Positions 30,345 to 38,375 of a DNA stretch of 64,000 nucleotides are shown here, piece after piece (within the stretch, counting starts at the first letter, position 1; each line of letters opens with the position of its first letter). The position numbers and the translations under genes are program-made. The stretch lies in the NCBI RefSeq assembly GCF_014205845.1, contig NZ_JACHCR010000023.1:1-64000 (forward strand). Reading direction: 5' to 3'. The notes under the pieces were generated by a model. It was not told where the DNA came from, searched no databases, and saw only the letters and a list, made by a program, of their open reading frames with translations. Source of the DNA: Mucilaginibacter cryoferens. GTDB lineage: Bacteria; Bacteroidota; Bacteroidia; Sphingobacteriales; Sphingobacteriaceae.

Positions 30345-31013
30345 TAGGCGTATAAGTGTTTTGAGGAGAAAATTAGCATGATTTATCCGGTAAAAAACGT
30401 AAAAATATTACGGCTTTATGGATTCCCGGGTAACAAATCCTATAAACTTTCCTTTCAATTAAAAAAATCAATCATTAACGTCGAATTTGTGTCGTGAATT
30501 TCAAAAAACAGCATATAATGTGTCAACTCCTAATGATTGATGTTAACCCGATCGAACACTTGATAATGAAAAAAAATCAGGAGCTTACAGTTTGTTCACA
30601 AATACCACATGCAGTTTTAACGGTCAGCAGACCATTAACTCATTAAAAAAAACAACATCGAGGACCAAATACCTGATTTTTTTTAGACCCAGATGCCCGG
30701 ACTCAACGACTGGTTGTAGCTTAACCAATTGGTGCCTTCATTTAGAAAAACGTAGACGTTCATATTTACTCTTCATCAATTGATCCAAAAGACCGTTACC
30801 ACTCAAAAACTTATTCGCTTGTAAAATATCGGCAAACCAATGAAAAAACAAACTTTGGAGAATATGTTTTTAAAATACACTAAATAGATAGCTTTGCCTC
30901 ATAACCAATTTGTCACCGGCACAGAAAATAATTGCAGTTTTTTAAAACTTAATATGACTATCCGCTTGTAGATACCAAAAAATTTACTATCTTTGTGTAA
31001 GTCATTCAAAGAT
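30345..31013. other. 0.67 kb intergenic region left of the transposase
   Basis: AT-rich, no supported gene. It should contain the left end of the IS element if that is complete, but I could not find an inverted repeat matching the sequence after the transposase stop. The 63-codon frame at 30592-30783 has no motif. The promoter of the transposase lies at the right end. Confidence 0.5.
30966..30995 (+). promoter_or_regulatory. Bacteroidota-type promoter of the transposase gene
   Basis: TATCTTTG at 30988-30995 matches the -7 consensus TAnnTTTG exactly. A TTG at 30966-30968 sits 19 bases upstream, at the place of the -33 TTTG element. The ATG at 31014 follows 18 bases after the -7 box. This argues against the earlier TTG at 30993 being the start codon. 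Confidence 0.6.
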
Positions 31014-31988
31014 ATGAATTTACTCGATTTTAACAACAGGTTTCCAGACGAATTATCATGCAGGCAATACTTGCGTTTAAAACGCGAAGAGGAAGGTATA
31101 ACCTGCAAAAACTGCGGCGGAGTTAAACACTACTGGTTAGAGAATAAAAGTCGGTGGAGATGCGCTAATTGCATGTCTACAACAAACCTTCGTTCTGGCA
31201 CCATAATGGAGAAGTCAAAACTTCCAGTGAAAACCTGGTTCATGTGCATTCATTTAATGACATCAACTAAAAAAGCATTCTCCGCATTGGAAATGCAACG
31301 ACAATTAGGATCTAAACGCTATGAGCCTATTTGGTACATGATGCAGAAGATACGACTTTCAATGGCAAAGCGTGATGCCAAATACAAACTGCAAGGCAAT
31401 ATCGAAGTAGATGATGCATACTTTGCCATAGTAGATCTTCCTGAAGTGGACGAACTGGGAAATAAAAAAGGAAGCGGACGGGTCGTTAATACCGATGGCA
31501 AAGATGACGGCGAACAAAAACGTGGTCGTGGAAGCCAAAAACAACAGCAAGTTTTAGTAATGGTAGAATCCAATCCTAATCCCGATCAGAAAAACACACA
31601 CAAGAAGAAAAGAGCAATGGGCTTTGTAAAGATGGTGATCATGGATAATTTAAAAGGAGACAGCGTAAACTACGAGGTTGCAAAAGCTGTCCATCCAAAC
31701 TCATCAGCAATAACCGATGCCATGGGTGGCTTTACCAAACTTAAAGCTATCTTAGCGAACCACACCGCAACAGTGATACCCAAAAAAGAAGCTGGCAAAA
31801 CATTGCCATGGGTACATACTGTCATAGCAAATGCAAAAAGACTTTTCTTAGGCATTCACCATTCTGTAGGAAAAGAATATCTGCAAAATTACCTTAGTGA
31901 ATATTGCTACAAACTTAACCGCCGCAACTTCCAGTCTGATCTATTCGATAGAATGATCCTTGCCGGAGCCAATGACACTTGGTATTAA
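31014..31988 (+). CDS. IS1595-family (ISXO2-like) transposase
   Basis: A 324-residue DDE-type transposase counted from the ATG at 31014. The N-terminal zinc ribbon has two Cys pairs (TCKNCGG and RCANC, about residues 28-50). The catalytic ISXO2-like domain begins with VDDAYFA (first Asp about 129). A second acidic region is VIMDNLKGDSV and the distal part is EYCYKLNRR, where this family carries its last catalytic residue. A Lys/Gly-rich insertion (KRGRGSQKQQQ) between the first two motifs is normal for the family. Full length with no stop, so probably active or recently so. Terminal inverted repeats and target duplications were not found by eye. Confidence 0.9.
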   Translation: MNLLDFNNRFPDELSCRQYLRLKREEEGITCKNCGGVKHYWLENKSRWRCANCMSTTNLRSGTIMEKSKLPVKTWFMCIHLMTSTKKAFSALEMQRQLGSKRYEPIWYMMQKIRLSMAKRDAKYKLQGNIEVDDAYFAIVDLPEVDELGNKKGSGRVVNTDGKDDGEQKRGRGSQKQQQVLVMVESNPNPDQKNTHKKKRAMGFVKMVIMDNLKGDSVNYEVAKAVHPNSSAITDAMGGFTKLKAILANHTATVIPKKEAGKTLPWVHTVIANAKRLFLGIHHSVGKEYLQNYLSEYCYKLNRRNFQSDLFDRMILAGANDTWY

Positions 31989-32002
31989 TTTAGGTAACTA
32001 TA

Positions 32003-32854
32003 CTATTTTTCCTGCGAAATTTTTCTTGCATTAAACTTTCTTATCTTCATATCATTAAGCACCCTTTTTATCTTTAAAATATTCACCTCGTCCTCTTCGG
32101 TGGTATAATCCTTATTATACCAAACAACCAACATGACAACTATCAATAAATACCCTATATAAAATACATTTGGGAACCAGCCAGGAATAACCCCAAAGTA
32201 GAAGGGCCTTGCATACATGATAACATCGACGCGTTGATATGTTGGGGCCTTGCTAATTAACTGCTCAAATTGATCCCTTGTGATATTATTGTTCTTATAA
32301 TGATATGATTTGTTCAGGTAGGCTAATATGTTCAAAGCAATTAGTGAAAAAGCGAAATACATGATAACATTTAATTTCAAAGAAGATACTGGTGGTAGTT
32401 TAATTGAAGGGGCTGCAAAACTAATTAGTTTTTTTTCTACTGGCCTATCAGCATATACGGCTTTAATCGGAACTACCATTGTTCCAGATATTGAATCGTG
32501 AATTCCAGTTTTACCTAAAAAAGAGGCAGCATCTAATAATGGAATTATCCTACAAGCTGTTCTAAGTAATATTGCACCAAATGTCGGCTTATATCCTTCC
32601 TCTGTAGCCACTTTTGAAAAGGTTATAAGCTTTCCAATAGTCACGCGAAAAAAGTATTCCATCAACGCGTAATAGCAGAAAAATAGGCCTATCCACCTAA
32701 TAAATAGAAACGACTCAAGATTTATCTGCTGATCAAATATTGTGGGATTAATGGCGACCATTATTGTATCCAAAACTGGAATTCCAACAAATTTCAAAAA
32801 TGCCATGTCAAGAATAAGATTTAGCAGCCGCCTAATAACATCAACTTTTCTCAT
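32003..32854 (-). CDS. RDD-family membrane protein
   Basis: A 283-residue inner-membrane protein. The N-terminal 150 residues fit the RDD domain: an Arg followed by LLNLILDMAFLKFVGI (Arg and Asp of the name), a second helix FIRWIGLFFCYYALMEYFF, then VTIGKLITFSKV and an Asp in PLLDAASFL. Two more hydrophobic segments follow (IMYFAFSLIALNILAYL and VFYIGYLLIVVMLVVWY) with a basic cytoplasmic tail. The family's function is poorly known and some members are suggested to be transporters. It converges on the transposase, with stops 14 bp apart. Confidence 0.8.
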   Translation of the reverse strand: MRKVDVIRRLLNLILDMAFLKFVGIPVLDTIMVAINPTIFDQQINLESFLFIRWIGLFFCYYALMEYFFRVTIGKLITFSKVATEEGYKPTFGAILLRTACRIIPLLDAASFLGKTGIHDSISGTMVVPIKAVYADRPVEKKLISFAAPSIKLPPVSSLKLNVIMYFAFSLIALNILAYLNKSYHYKNNNITRDQFEQLISKAPTYQRVDVIMYARPFYFGVIPGWFPNVFYIGYLLIVVMLVVWYNKDYTTEEDEVNILKIKRVLNDMKIRKFNARKISQEK

Positions 32855-33118
32855 AAAGGAGCAATAAGGTTTTTGCCTTTAGCCCCTGCCTGGCGGTGAT
32901 TAAAAAGTAAGCGTGGGGCCTCACCGATCACCGCGCCTGTCGAATTGCGCACATAAAGAGTGAATACCCCACGCCATAGCGTACGATACATCATTCCTCG
33001 TTATGTGTTCAGATTTGAATTTTTCGACAGTTCGGTGATCTGAAACGAGTTCGCTTAAAGAAAATCAAATGTAATTAATACCTGTATTATTACCGGTACA
33101 TTTTTTTAATTTTATAGA

Positions 33119-33421
33119 ATGGAATACGAGAAGGCATTACAAATAGTTAAAGACTACCAATACCTAATAGGAAATGAAATTAGTCAAAAATCAACTTTTA
33201 TAAAAATGATGGTAGACTACATTTCAATTCACCCTATTACTGGAGTAAATATTGTAGATAAGGATTGGCTTACCCCGCTAAATCTTAAAAACAAAAGTGA
33301 CCTTGCCAATAAGAACTGCATTGTTTATTTCATTCTTGACTATCACAGACAAAATGGACAAGGAATATTCATAACTACTAATGAACTAATAAAGGACTAT
33401 CTACTACCTTCTTCTACATAA
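33119..33421 (+). CDS. Hypothetical protein, 100 residues
   Basis: An alpha/beta-like small protein (MEYEKALQIVKDYQYL... to ...ELIKDYLLPSST) with normal amino-acid composition and no recognised domain. Upstream, AT-rich DNA without a clear promoter. Its last 25 bases overlap the end of the minus-strand gene at 33397-33582, so the two converge. The balanced composition and ATG start favour a real gene, but there is no family evidence. Confidence 0.5.
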   Translation: MEYEKALQIVKDYQYLIGNEISQKSTFIKMMVDYISIHPITGVNIVDKDWLTPLNLKNKSDLANKNCIVYFILDYHRQNGQGIFITTNELIKDYLLPSST

Positions 33422-33582
33422 TTATGATCAACAGCACAACCAAGAGTATATCCATCTTCGATATTAATGAGCATTATTCGCTTACCATACTTATTCTTGA
33501 TATAAGCTAACTTATCATTCAATTCTTTAAAGTCTTTAGCCAGTTCAGCCATATTAACTTTATCCTCTACTATCTCACACAT
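33397..33582 (-). CDS. Hypothetical protein, 61 residues
   Basis: A small acidic/basic mixed protein with a predicted amphipathic helix (VNMAELAKDFKELNDKLAYIKNKYG) followed by a beta-like segment (KRIMLINIEDGYTLGCAVD). No family is recognised. It overlaps the 3' end of the convergent 100-residue gene by 25 bp. Composition looks like a real protein. It may pair with its neighbour, but nothing in the sequence shows that. Confidence 0.45.
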   Translation of the reverse strand: MCEIVEDKVNMAELAKDFKELNDKLAYIKNKYGKRIMLINIEDGYTLGCAVDHNYVEEGSR

Positions 33583-33666
33583 AAAACATAATTTATTTAG
33601 TGTAGAGAATAAATTATATTTAGGTGCCTACATGCGGACAGTCATTAAACTTAAATAACATCCATA

Positions 33667-33682
33667 ACCTTAATTATAAGGT
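33667..33682. promoter_or_regulatory. Small dyad upstream of the S53 peptidase
   Basis: ACCTTA-ATTA-TAAGGT is a perfect 6-bp inverted repeat ending 17 bases before the ATG at 33700. It begins with the same ATAACCT heptamer that forms the outer arms of the dyads at 35649 and 49828. It could be an operator for the nearby XRE protein (35366-35617). Inference only. Confidence 0.35.
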
Positions 33683-33699
33683 AAAACCTTTAGTTAATC

Positions 33700-35226
33700 A
33701 TGGAAAACCAATCAACACACCAATTAAGCGGTAGCTACCTTCCGCCTAAAAGCAGCGAAACACTGCAGCAATCCGGCAAAGACGAAGTGATAGAAGTATC
33801 CGTACGGCTTAATCGTAAAAAAGCGCTGCCCAGTCCGGCGCCCGCAGGCGCCTTGCTGAGCCGACCGGATTATGAAACGCAGTATGGTGCCGACGCCGCG
33901 GCCGCAGAGCTGGTCGAAACCTTCGCGCACAGCCATGGCCTCACTACGGTCGACATAGACCTCGCCCGGCGCACCATCCAGCTTAAAGGAACGGTAAGCG
34001 AATTTGAAGCTGCTTTTAACGTTCAATTGATGACCAACGGCAGTTACCGGCTATTAAACGGTGCGATCCATATTCCCGAAAGCTTGAAAGATATTATTGC
34101 CGGGGTATTTGGATTAGACAATAAGCCTATAGCGCGGCCGATGTTCCAGGTGGCAAAAAAGGACGGAAAAGTTGTTTCACACGCGGCCGCACCGCAGGCA
34201 TTTACACCTGTAGAGCTGGCCGCCCTTTATGATTTCCCAACAGGCGTTAGTGGCAAAGGCCAATGTATCGCCATCATCGAACTGGGAGGCGGTTTCCGCA
34301 ATAAAGATATTACACAGTATTTTAATGGATTATCCCTACATGCACCCAACGTTAAGGCGATCAGCGTAGATAACGCGAAGAACAGTCCCGGTACTGCTGA
34401 TGGTGCCGATGGCGAAGTGATGCTGGATATAGAAGTAGCCGGCGCGGTGGCACCGGGGGCTAAAATAGCGGTCTACTTTGCACCCAATACCGATAAGGGC
34501 TTCCTGGATGCGATAACCAAAGCCATTCACGACACCACCAATAAACCGTCGGTGATCTCCATTAGCTGGGGTTCTGCCGAACTGAACTGGACACCGCAGG
34601 CGCTGGATAATTTTAACGAATCTTTTAAAACGGCCGCAGCACTGGGTATTACCATCTGTATTGCCTCAGGCGATAGCGGGTCGCGGGATGGTGAAACCGA
34701 TGGTAAGGTGCATGTTGATTTTCCGGCATCAAGCCCTTACGTACTGGCTTGCGGCGGTACCCGCCTTACAGTAGACAACAACACCCTAACATCGGAAGTT
34801 GTATGGCATGATGCTGACGATTCTGCCTCCGGCGGTGGTGTAAGTGATTATTTTGCCCTCCCCGATTACCAGGCCAATGCAGGGGTGCCGTTATCCATCA
34901 GCACCAAATTTAAAGGCCGTGGCTTACCGGACGTTGCCGGAGATGCCGACCCGGATACCGGCTATAAGGTTTTGGTCGACGGCCAGGAAATGGTGATCGG
35001 CGGTACCAGCGCCGTGGCGCCCCTGATGGCAGGATTAATCGCGCTATTGAACGAAAAGACCAAATCCCCGGCGGGATTCATCAACCCTAAAATTTACGCC
35101 AATCCATCAATTTGCAGGGATATCACTGGCGGAGATAATAAAACAACAAGTGCAAAAACGGGCTATACGGCCGGACCGGGTTGGGATGCCTGCTCCGGGT
35201 TAGGCGTTCTTTCCAGGCTTTCCTGA
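33700..35226 (+). CDS. Sedolisin-type serine-carboxyl peptidase (S53)
   Basis: A 508-residue endopeptidase precursor. Residues about 25-160 form the pro-kumamolisin activation domain (ARRTIQLKGTVSEFEAAF). The peptidase domain starts near 175 (TPVELAALYDF). Catalytic positions are seen: Glu and Asp in DGEVMLDIEVAGA (about residues 228-240, spaced i and i+4), the oxyanion Asp in SGDSG (about 325) and the nucleophile Ser in GGTSAVAPL (about 430). No signal peptide is visible, as in several kumamolisin relatives, so its site of action is unclear. Base composition is richer in GC than its left neighbours. A strong terminator follows. It lies 2 kb from a RiPP precursor, so leader processing is conceivable but unsupported. 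Confidence 0.92.
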   Translation: MENQSTHQLSGSYLPPKSSETLQQSGKDEVIEVSVRLNRKKALPSPAPAGALLSRPDYETQYGADAAAAELVETFAHSHGLTTVDIDLARRTIQLKGTVSEFEAAFNVQLMTNGSYRLLNGAIHIPESLKDIIAGVFGLDNKPIARPMFQVAKKDGKVVSHAAAPQAFTPVELAALYDFPTGVSGKGQCIAIIELGGGFRNKDITQYFNGLSLHAPNVKAISVDNAKNSPGTADGADGEVMLDIEVAGAVAPGAKIAVYFAPNTDKGFLDAITKAIHDTTNKPSVISISWGSAELNWTPQALDNFNESFKTAAALGITICIASGDSGSRDGETDGKVHVDFPASSPYVLACGGTRLTVDNNTLTSEVVWHDADDSASGGGVSDYFALPDYQANAGVPLSISTKFKGRGLPDVAGDADPDTGYKVLVDGQEMVIGGTSAVAPLMAGLIALLNEKTKSPAGFINPKIYANPSICRDITGGDNKTTSAKTGYTAGPGWDACSGLGVLSRLS

Positions 35227-35269
35227 TCGCCCTTCACTAAAATGTAATACCTGTTATTTAAAGAAACTG

Positions 35270-35304
35270 AAAAGGAGAGCCAACCAACTCTCCTTTTCTT
35301 TTGG
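35270..35304 (+). terminator. Rho-independent terminator of the S53 peptidase gene
   Basis: AAAAGGAGAG (35270-35279) pairs perfectly with CTCTCCTTTT (35288-35297) around the 8-base loop CCAACCAA, followed by CTTTTGG. It lies 44 bp after the peptidase stop and could also serve the convergent XRE gene on the other strand. Confidence 0.85.
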
Positions 35305-35365
35305 CAATTATTATCTGTTACTGCCAAATTCCCATAAAGAACGACGGGTTGTGACTTAAAGGGGA

Positions 35366-35617
35366 TTAAATAATTTCGTCGAAAGAGTCAAAGAACTCTT
35401 TGTGACTCACCTGCAAAGCCTGGAGTATCCTGCGGAGTGTAGCGATATTGAGATTCTTCCCCTGCTCATACAAACCGTATTGCGAGAGATGAATGTTATG
35501 TGCATAAGCGAAACTCTGGTAGCTGGAATAATTGCGAAGCTTTCGGAAATACCGGATACGTTCACCTACCCGTTGAAAGTAGGCTTCTTCATCATTTGTA
35601 TATCCCCCCGGCTTCAT
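35366..35617 (-). CDS. XRE-family HTH regulator
   Basis: An 83-residue putative DNA-binding protein: RIRYFRKLRNYSSYQSFAY (helices 1-2, about residues 18-36), HLSQYGLYEQGKNLNIATL (recognition helix and wing) and RRILQALQVSHKEFFDSF. It is compact, without an extra domain. A 36-bp dyad lies 31 bp upstream of its start, between it and the divergent 35722 gene, which fits autoregulation plus control of the neighbour. It marks the left border of the RiPP island. Confidence 0.8.
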   Translation of the reverse strand: MKPGGYTNDEEAYFQRVGERIRYFRKLRNYSSYQSFAYAHNIHLSQYGLYEQGKNLNIATLRRILQALQVSHKEFFDSFDEII

Positions 35618-35648
35618 AGAGTAAAATAAATCAAAACACCTCGAAAAA

Positions 35649-35684
35649 ATAACCTGCTATAAGAAACCACTTATAAAAGGTTAT
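35649..35684. promoter_or_regulatory. 36-bp dyad, probable operator of XRE regulator
   Basis: Outer arms ATAACCT (35649-35655) and AGGTTAT (35678-35684) with a 22-base spacer that itself holds an inner dyad (TATAAG/CTTATA). The same outer arms with the same 22-base spacer occur at 49828-49863 upstream of another XRE gene. It lies between divergent starts at 35617 and 35722. Confidence 0.65.
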
Positions 35685-35721
35685 CCGTATATTTAACTTA
35701 TTTTTTGTTAAAAAGGGAATA

Positions 35722-35964
35722 ATGAATACAGATCTGACTATCCTACAAAAGCCTATAAAACAGATTCATACAAGCGCATACTTTGAGAATAAGTGCCGGA
35801 TCATGGGCTTTCAGAATCTGGAGGAGATACTGGCCTGCAACCAGGCGATATTGCAGAAAAAAGCCGGATTTTCTTATTTGTGGCTGGAAGAATTACTTAG
35901 TATACTTAGTGAGCACCAACTATTAACACGATGGCAACCCATAACGGGAAAAAACTCCTTTTGA
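35722..35964 (+). CDS. Small HhH-like protein (RNA polymerase alpha-CTD-like), hypothetical
   Basis: An 80-residue protein. The central part, KCRIMGFQNLEEILACNQAI then AGFSYLWLEELLSILSEHQ, has the pattern of paired helix-hairpin-helix motifs as in the RNA polymerase alpha C-terminal domain. Similar short proteins occur widely in Bacteroidota next to XRE or conjugation-type regulators. This family link is from pattern only. Its last 59 bp overlap the end of the 381-residue gene on the other strand. The operator-like dyad is 37 bp upstream of its ATG. Confidence 0.55.
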   Translation: MNTDLTILQKPIKQIHTSAYFENKCRIMGFQNLEEILACNQAILQKKAGFSYLWLEELLSILSEHQLLTRWQPITGKNSF

Positions 35965-37051
35965 GATTGGAGGTCATTTTTTGCAACAGATCAAGGATAA
36001 CAGCCGCGGTTTTCTGGGTGATGCTGTAATACTGCATCTCGTAACTGCCTTCGGAGACAGCCAACGTTCGTTTCGTACTGCTGTTATCAGCGTTGAATTT
36101 GATCACATTTGCGACAGTCGTGTCATAGATACCTACCTCGTAAAGCAGCCTGCTCAGGCAGGCGTGCTGCGCTACCGATAGCTTGAAAGGAAGTTTAAAT
36201 GAAGGCCTGCGCATGGCTTCCTCTTCCCGGATACGCTTTTCCAATGTTGCAGCTTCTTCAGCAAGCCAATTCCGCAACATCTTAGTTAAAGGCGGCCATA
36301 CGGGGTTGAAGCTCGTAATCATCGCGTCATCCGCGAGTTTCGGCAAACCAGCGTATTCCATAAGAATATAATCCCGTTGCTCCACACATGTTTTGCTTTC
36401 GACTTTAACGCGTATTGCCTTTACGAGGTACTTGAAAAAACCGTGATGGTTAAAATTCAGTGATAGCAATAAGTCGACCAGATCCTCATTGATATCATGG
36501 TCATCGACCAGAACAGGTAGTAATTTAAGCGCCAGGTTTTCCAGGTATTTCAATGAACCGGCCGTAATGAGCGTGTCATCTTCCCTTTTTAACAGGAAAT
36601 ACAGCGCAGGCAACAGGCAATCGGCGATCCCCCGGTTCACCCGCGGATCTTCCAGGTAAGACACCAGCCTTTTAAAACTATGGTCCAGCTCTGGTAACAC
36701 CAATAACCGGTAATCGAGAACGGTCTCGTCGGAAAGAAATACCCGAAAAAAAGTATACAAATGGGTCATTAACCCAATAATAGACTCTTTATCAAATTCA
36801 AATTCATAGGAACAATCGGAAGGAGCAATTACAAGCTCCCGAAGCACATTCATATGGTATGAAAAATACCGCTTCAACGCCACTTTGTTAGCACCCGAGA
36901 AAGCGGCAGTCTCCCAGGCAAGCCGGATACTGCCGCTTAATTCCCGGAACTGGCAGGAAAAACACGCTTGCCCGGGCAGATCAACTTCCGGAATCGCTTC
37001 CTGTCGAAGCAATATGATCAAAGGACCAAGTTCGTTCTTCAGCAGTTCCAT
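35906..37051 (-). CDS. Uncharacterised 381-residue protein coupled to the RiPP precursor
   Basis: A mostly helical protein. An early CFSC pair (about residues 31-34) might bind metal. The C-terminal 90 residues (LSVAQHACLSRLLYEVGIYD to VILDLLQKMTSNL) resemble a domain found in RteC-like and other Bacteroidota accessory proteins, and the last 15 residues (FFPLWVAIVLIVGAH) are hydrophobic. Its ATG is 8 bp after the stop of the precursor peptide gene (37060-37215), so both are on one transcript. That makes a role in precursor handling, immunity or regulation likely, but none can be chosen. Downstream it overlaps the 35722-35964 gene tail to tail. Confidence 0.6.
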   Translation of the reverse strand: MELLKNELGPLIILLRQEAIPEVDLPGQACFSCQFRELSGSIRLAWETAAFSGANKVALKRYFSYHMNVLRELVIAPSDCSYEFEFDKESIIGLMTHLYTFFRVFLSDETVLDYRLLVLPELDHSFKRLVSYLEDPRVNRGIADCLLPALYFLLKREDDTLITAGSLKYLENLALKLLPVLVDDHDINEDLVDLLLSLNFNHHGFFKYLVKAIRVKVESKTCVEQRDYILMEYAGLPKLADDAMITSFNPVWPPLTKMLRNWLAEEAATLEKRIREEEAMRRPSFKLPFKLSVAQHACLSRLLYEVGIYDTTVANVIKFNADNSSTKRTLAVSEGSYEMQYYSITQKTAAVILDLLQKMTSNLKRSFFPLWVAIVLIVGAH

Positions 37052-37059
37052 AACATTAT

Positions 37060-37215
37060 TTAACCGAAATGCGTGGTGGTCGTTACCGTGGTACAGGTTC
37101 CGGTCGTATCACCTGAAGTAGATGTGGTGGTTTCAAAATTTTCCGCCTTAGCCCCCTTTAGAGCATACAAAGAACGTACCTCTTTTTTAGGCAGTTTGTG
37201 TTTGTTATTTTTCAT
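37060..37215 (-). CDS. Lanthipeptide-like RiPP precursor peptide
   Basis: A 51-residue peptide. The leader (about residues 1-28) is basic then acidic and carries KLPKKEVRSLYALKGAKAE, which resembles the Bacteroidota class I leader pattern K-L-x-x-x-K-E-x-x-x-L. The core (residues 29-51) has 13 Thr, 2 Ser and one Cys (position 41) in its first 20 residues, ending THFG. Such Ser/Thr density next to Cys is the substrate expected for a LanB dehydratase, and one is encoded 1.9 kb away (39109-42084). The gene diverges from the histidine kinase gene and is followed after 8 bp by the 381-residue gene. With one Cys, at most one (methyl)lanthionine can form. No protease site is obvious. Confidence 0.75.
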   Translation of the reverse strand: MKNNKHKLPKKEVRSLYALKGAKAENFETTTSTSGDTTGTCTTVTTTTHFG

Positions 37216-37228
37216 ATATTATTATTTT

Positions 37229-37244
37229 TTTACTATTTTACTAT
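37229..37244. repeat. Tandem 8-bp repeat in the precursor/kinase promoter region
   Basis: TTTACTAT occurs twice head to tail at 37229-37236 and 37237-37244, within the 101-bp divergent region between the precursor and the LytS-like kinase. It may be a binding site for the LytTR regulator encoded next door, but it does not match the classical LytTR consensus well. Confidence 0.35.
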
Positions 37245-37316
37245 TAAATATTTCAAACATCAATTCTGTTACACAGAAGGTAGCATTGTGCAGATAAAAA
37301 CAATGATAATCGAAAA

Positions 37317-38375
37317 ATGACTAACAGCCCGCGTTTTTTTCAGTTAATTGGCATCCATGTACTTTGTTGGTTCGCCTTCATTGTGTATGAGACCACCATT
37401 AACTATTTTCTATCCGTTCCGATTCATTTAAGTACGATATATTTTTATGTGTGCAACATTACCTTATTCTATACACATGCCTATATCCTGGACCTGACAT
37501 TCAACCGTCCCGAACCGTCCTGGACTCTTGCATTAAGCTTTTTTGCACTGGAATTATTGGCAGTTTTACTGCTTAAACTGGCCGGCGACTATCTTACCTT
37601 GCCGCCACACCTCAATTTTCCGCATAACAAACGAGTACTTAAGGCATACCTTGTTACAGACCTGGGCAGGAGCGCTTTTTATACTGCGTTAGCCACACTT
37701 TATTGGTACCGCGGATTTAACGCTACTTTAAGACAAGAAAAAGCAGCTGCCTTAATGCGCGAATTAGGAACAGCCAAGGACAATGCAGAACTCAAAGCCA
37801 GCCTCGCTGACTCCCGGAATGCTTTTTTGCAGCAACAACTTAACCCCCACCTGATCTTTAACACACTCAACTTTATTTACAATGCAGTATACCGCGTATC
37901 CGAAGACGGCGGCAAGGCGGTACTATTGCTGGCCGATATCCTCAACTTCAGCCTGAGAGATACCGATGAAAGCGGAAAAATCCTCCTGGCCGACGAGTTG
38001 GAACAACTCGACAACCTGGTCCGTATTAACCGGTACAGGTTTCACTTTCCGCTGCAGATCGAACTTTCTCTCGACGGAACACCCGGTGATCAGCGGATAC
38101 TGCCGCTGATCCTGTTAACGCTAACCGAAAACATGTTCAAACATGGCGATTTCCGGCTACAGCCCGCATTTATAACCATGAATATCACAGAGGGCGGCTA
38201 TCTCCGGTTTAGCACAAAAAACACAAAAAAACACCTCACCGCAGACCGAAATGAAAAAGGGATCGGCATCCGGAACATCCGTATGCGCCTTGAACACGCC
38301 TATAAGGACAACTTTATCCTGGAAACCGAAGAGACAGATACACATTACCATACCACCCTTGAAATACAATTATGA
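37317..38375 (+). CDS. LytS-like sensor histidine kinase
   Basis: A 352-residue membrane sensor with four hydrophobic segments in the first 140 residues, a short coiled-coil linker and a LytS-type kinase core. The phospho-acceptor motif is QQQLNPHLIFNTLNFIYNAV (His at about residue 179, usual form NPHFLFN). The ATP-binding domain has LTLTENMFKHGD (N box, about 267) and GIGIRNIRMRLEHAY (G box, about 318). It probably senses an extracellular or membrane signal and phosphorylates the LytTR regulator whose ATG overlaps its TGA (ATGA). It diverges from the RiPP precursor gene, as expected for a dedicated regulator. Confidence 0.9.
   Translation: MTNSPRFFQLIGIHVLCWFAFIVYETTINYFLSVPIHLSTIYFYVCNITLFYTHAYILDLTFNRPEPSWTLALSFFALELLAVLLLKLAGDYLTLPPHLNFPHNKRVLKAYLVTDLGRSAFYTALATLYWYRGFNATLRQEKAAALMRELGTAKDNAELKASLADSRNAFLQQQLNPHLIFNTLNFIYNAVYRVSEDGGKAVLLLADILNFSLRDTDESGKILLADELEQLDNLVRINRYRFHFPLQIELSLDGTPGDQRILPLILLTLTENMFKHGDFRLQPAFITMNITEGGYLRFSTKNTKKHLTADRNEKGIGIRNIRMRLEHAYKDNFILETEETDTHYHTTLEIQL

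Noticed and set aside
37073..37297. 74-codon plus-strand frame in the precursor region
   Set aside because: It is antisense to the Thr-rich precursor, whose Thr codons read as Val/Gly on the other strand. It is an artefact of that repeat-like composition.
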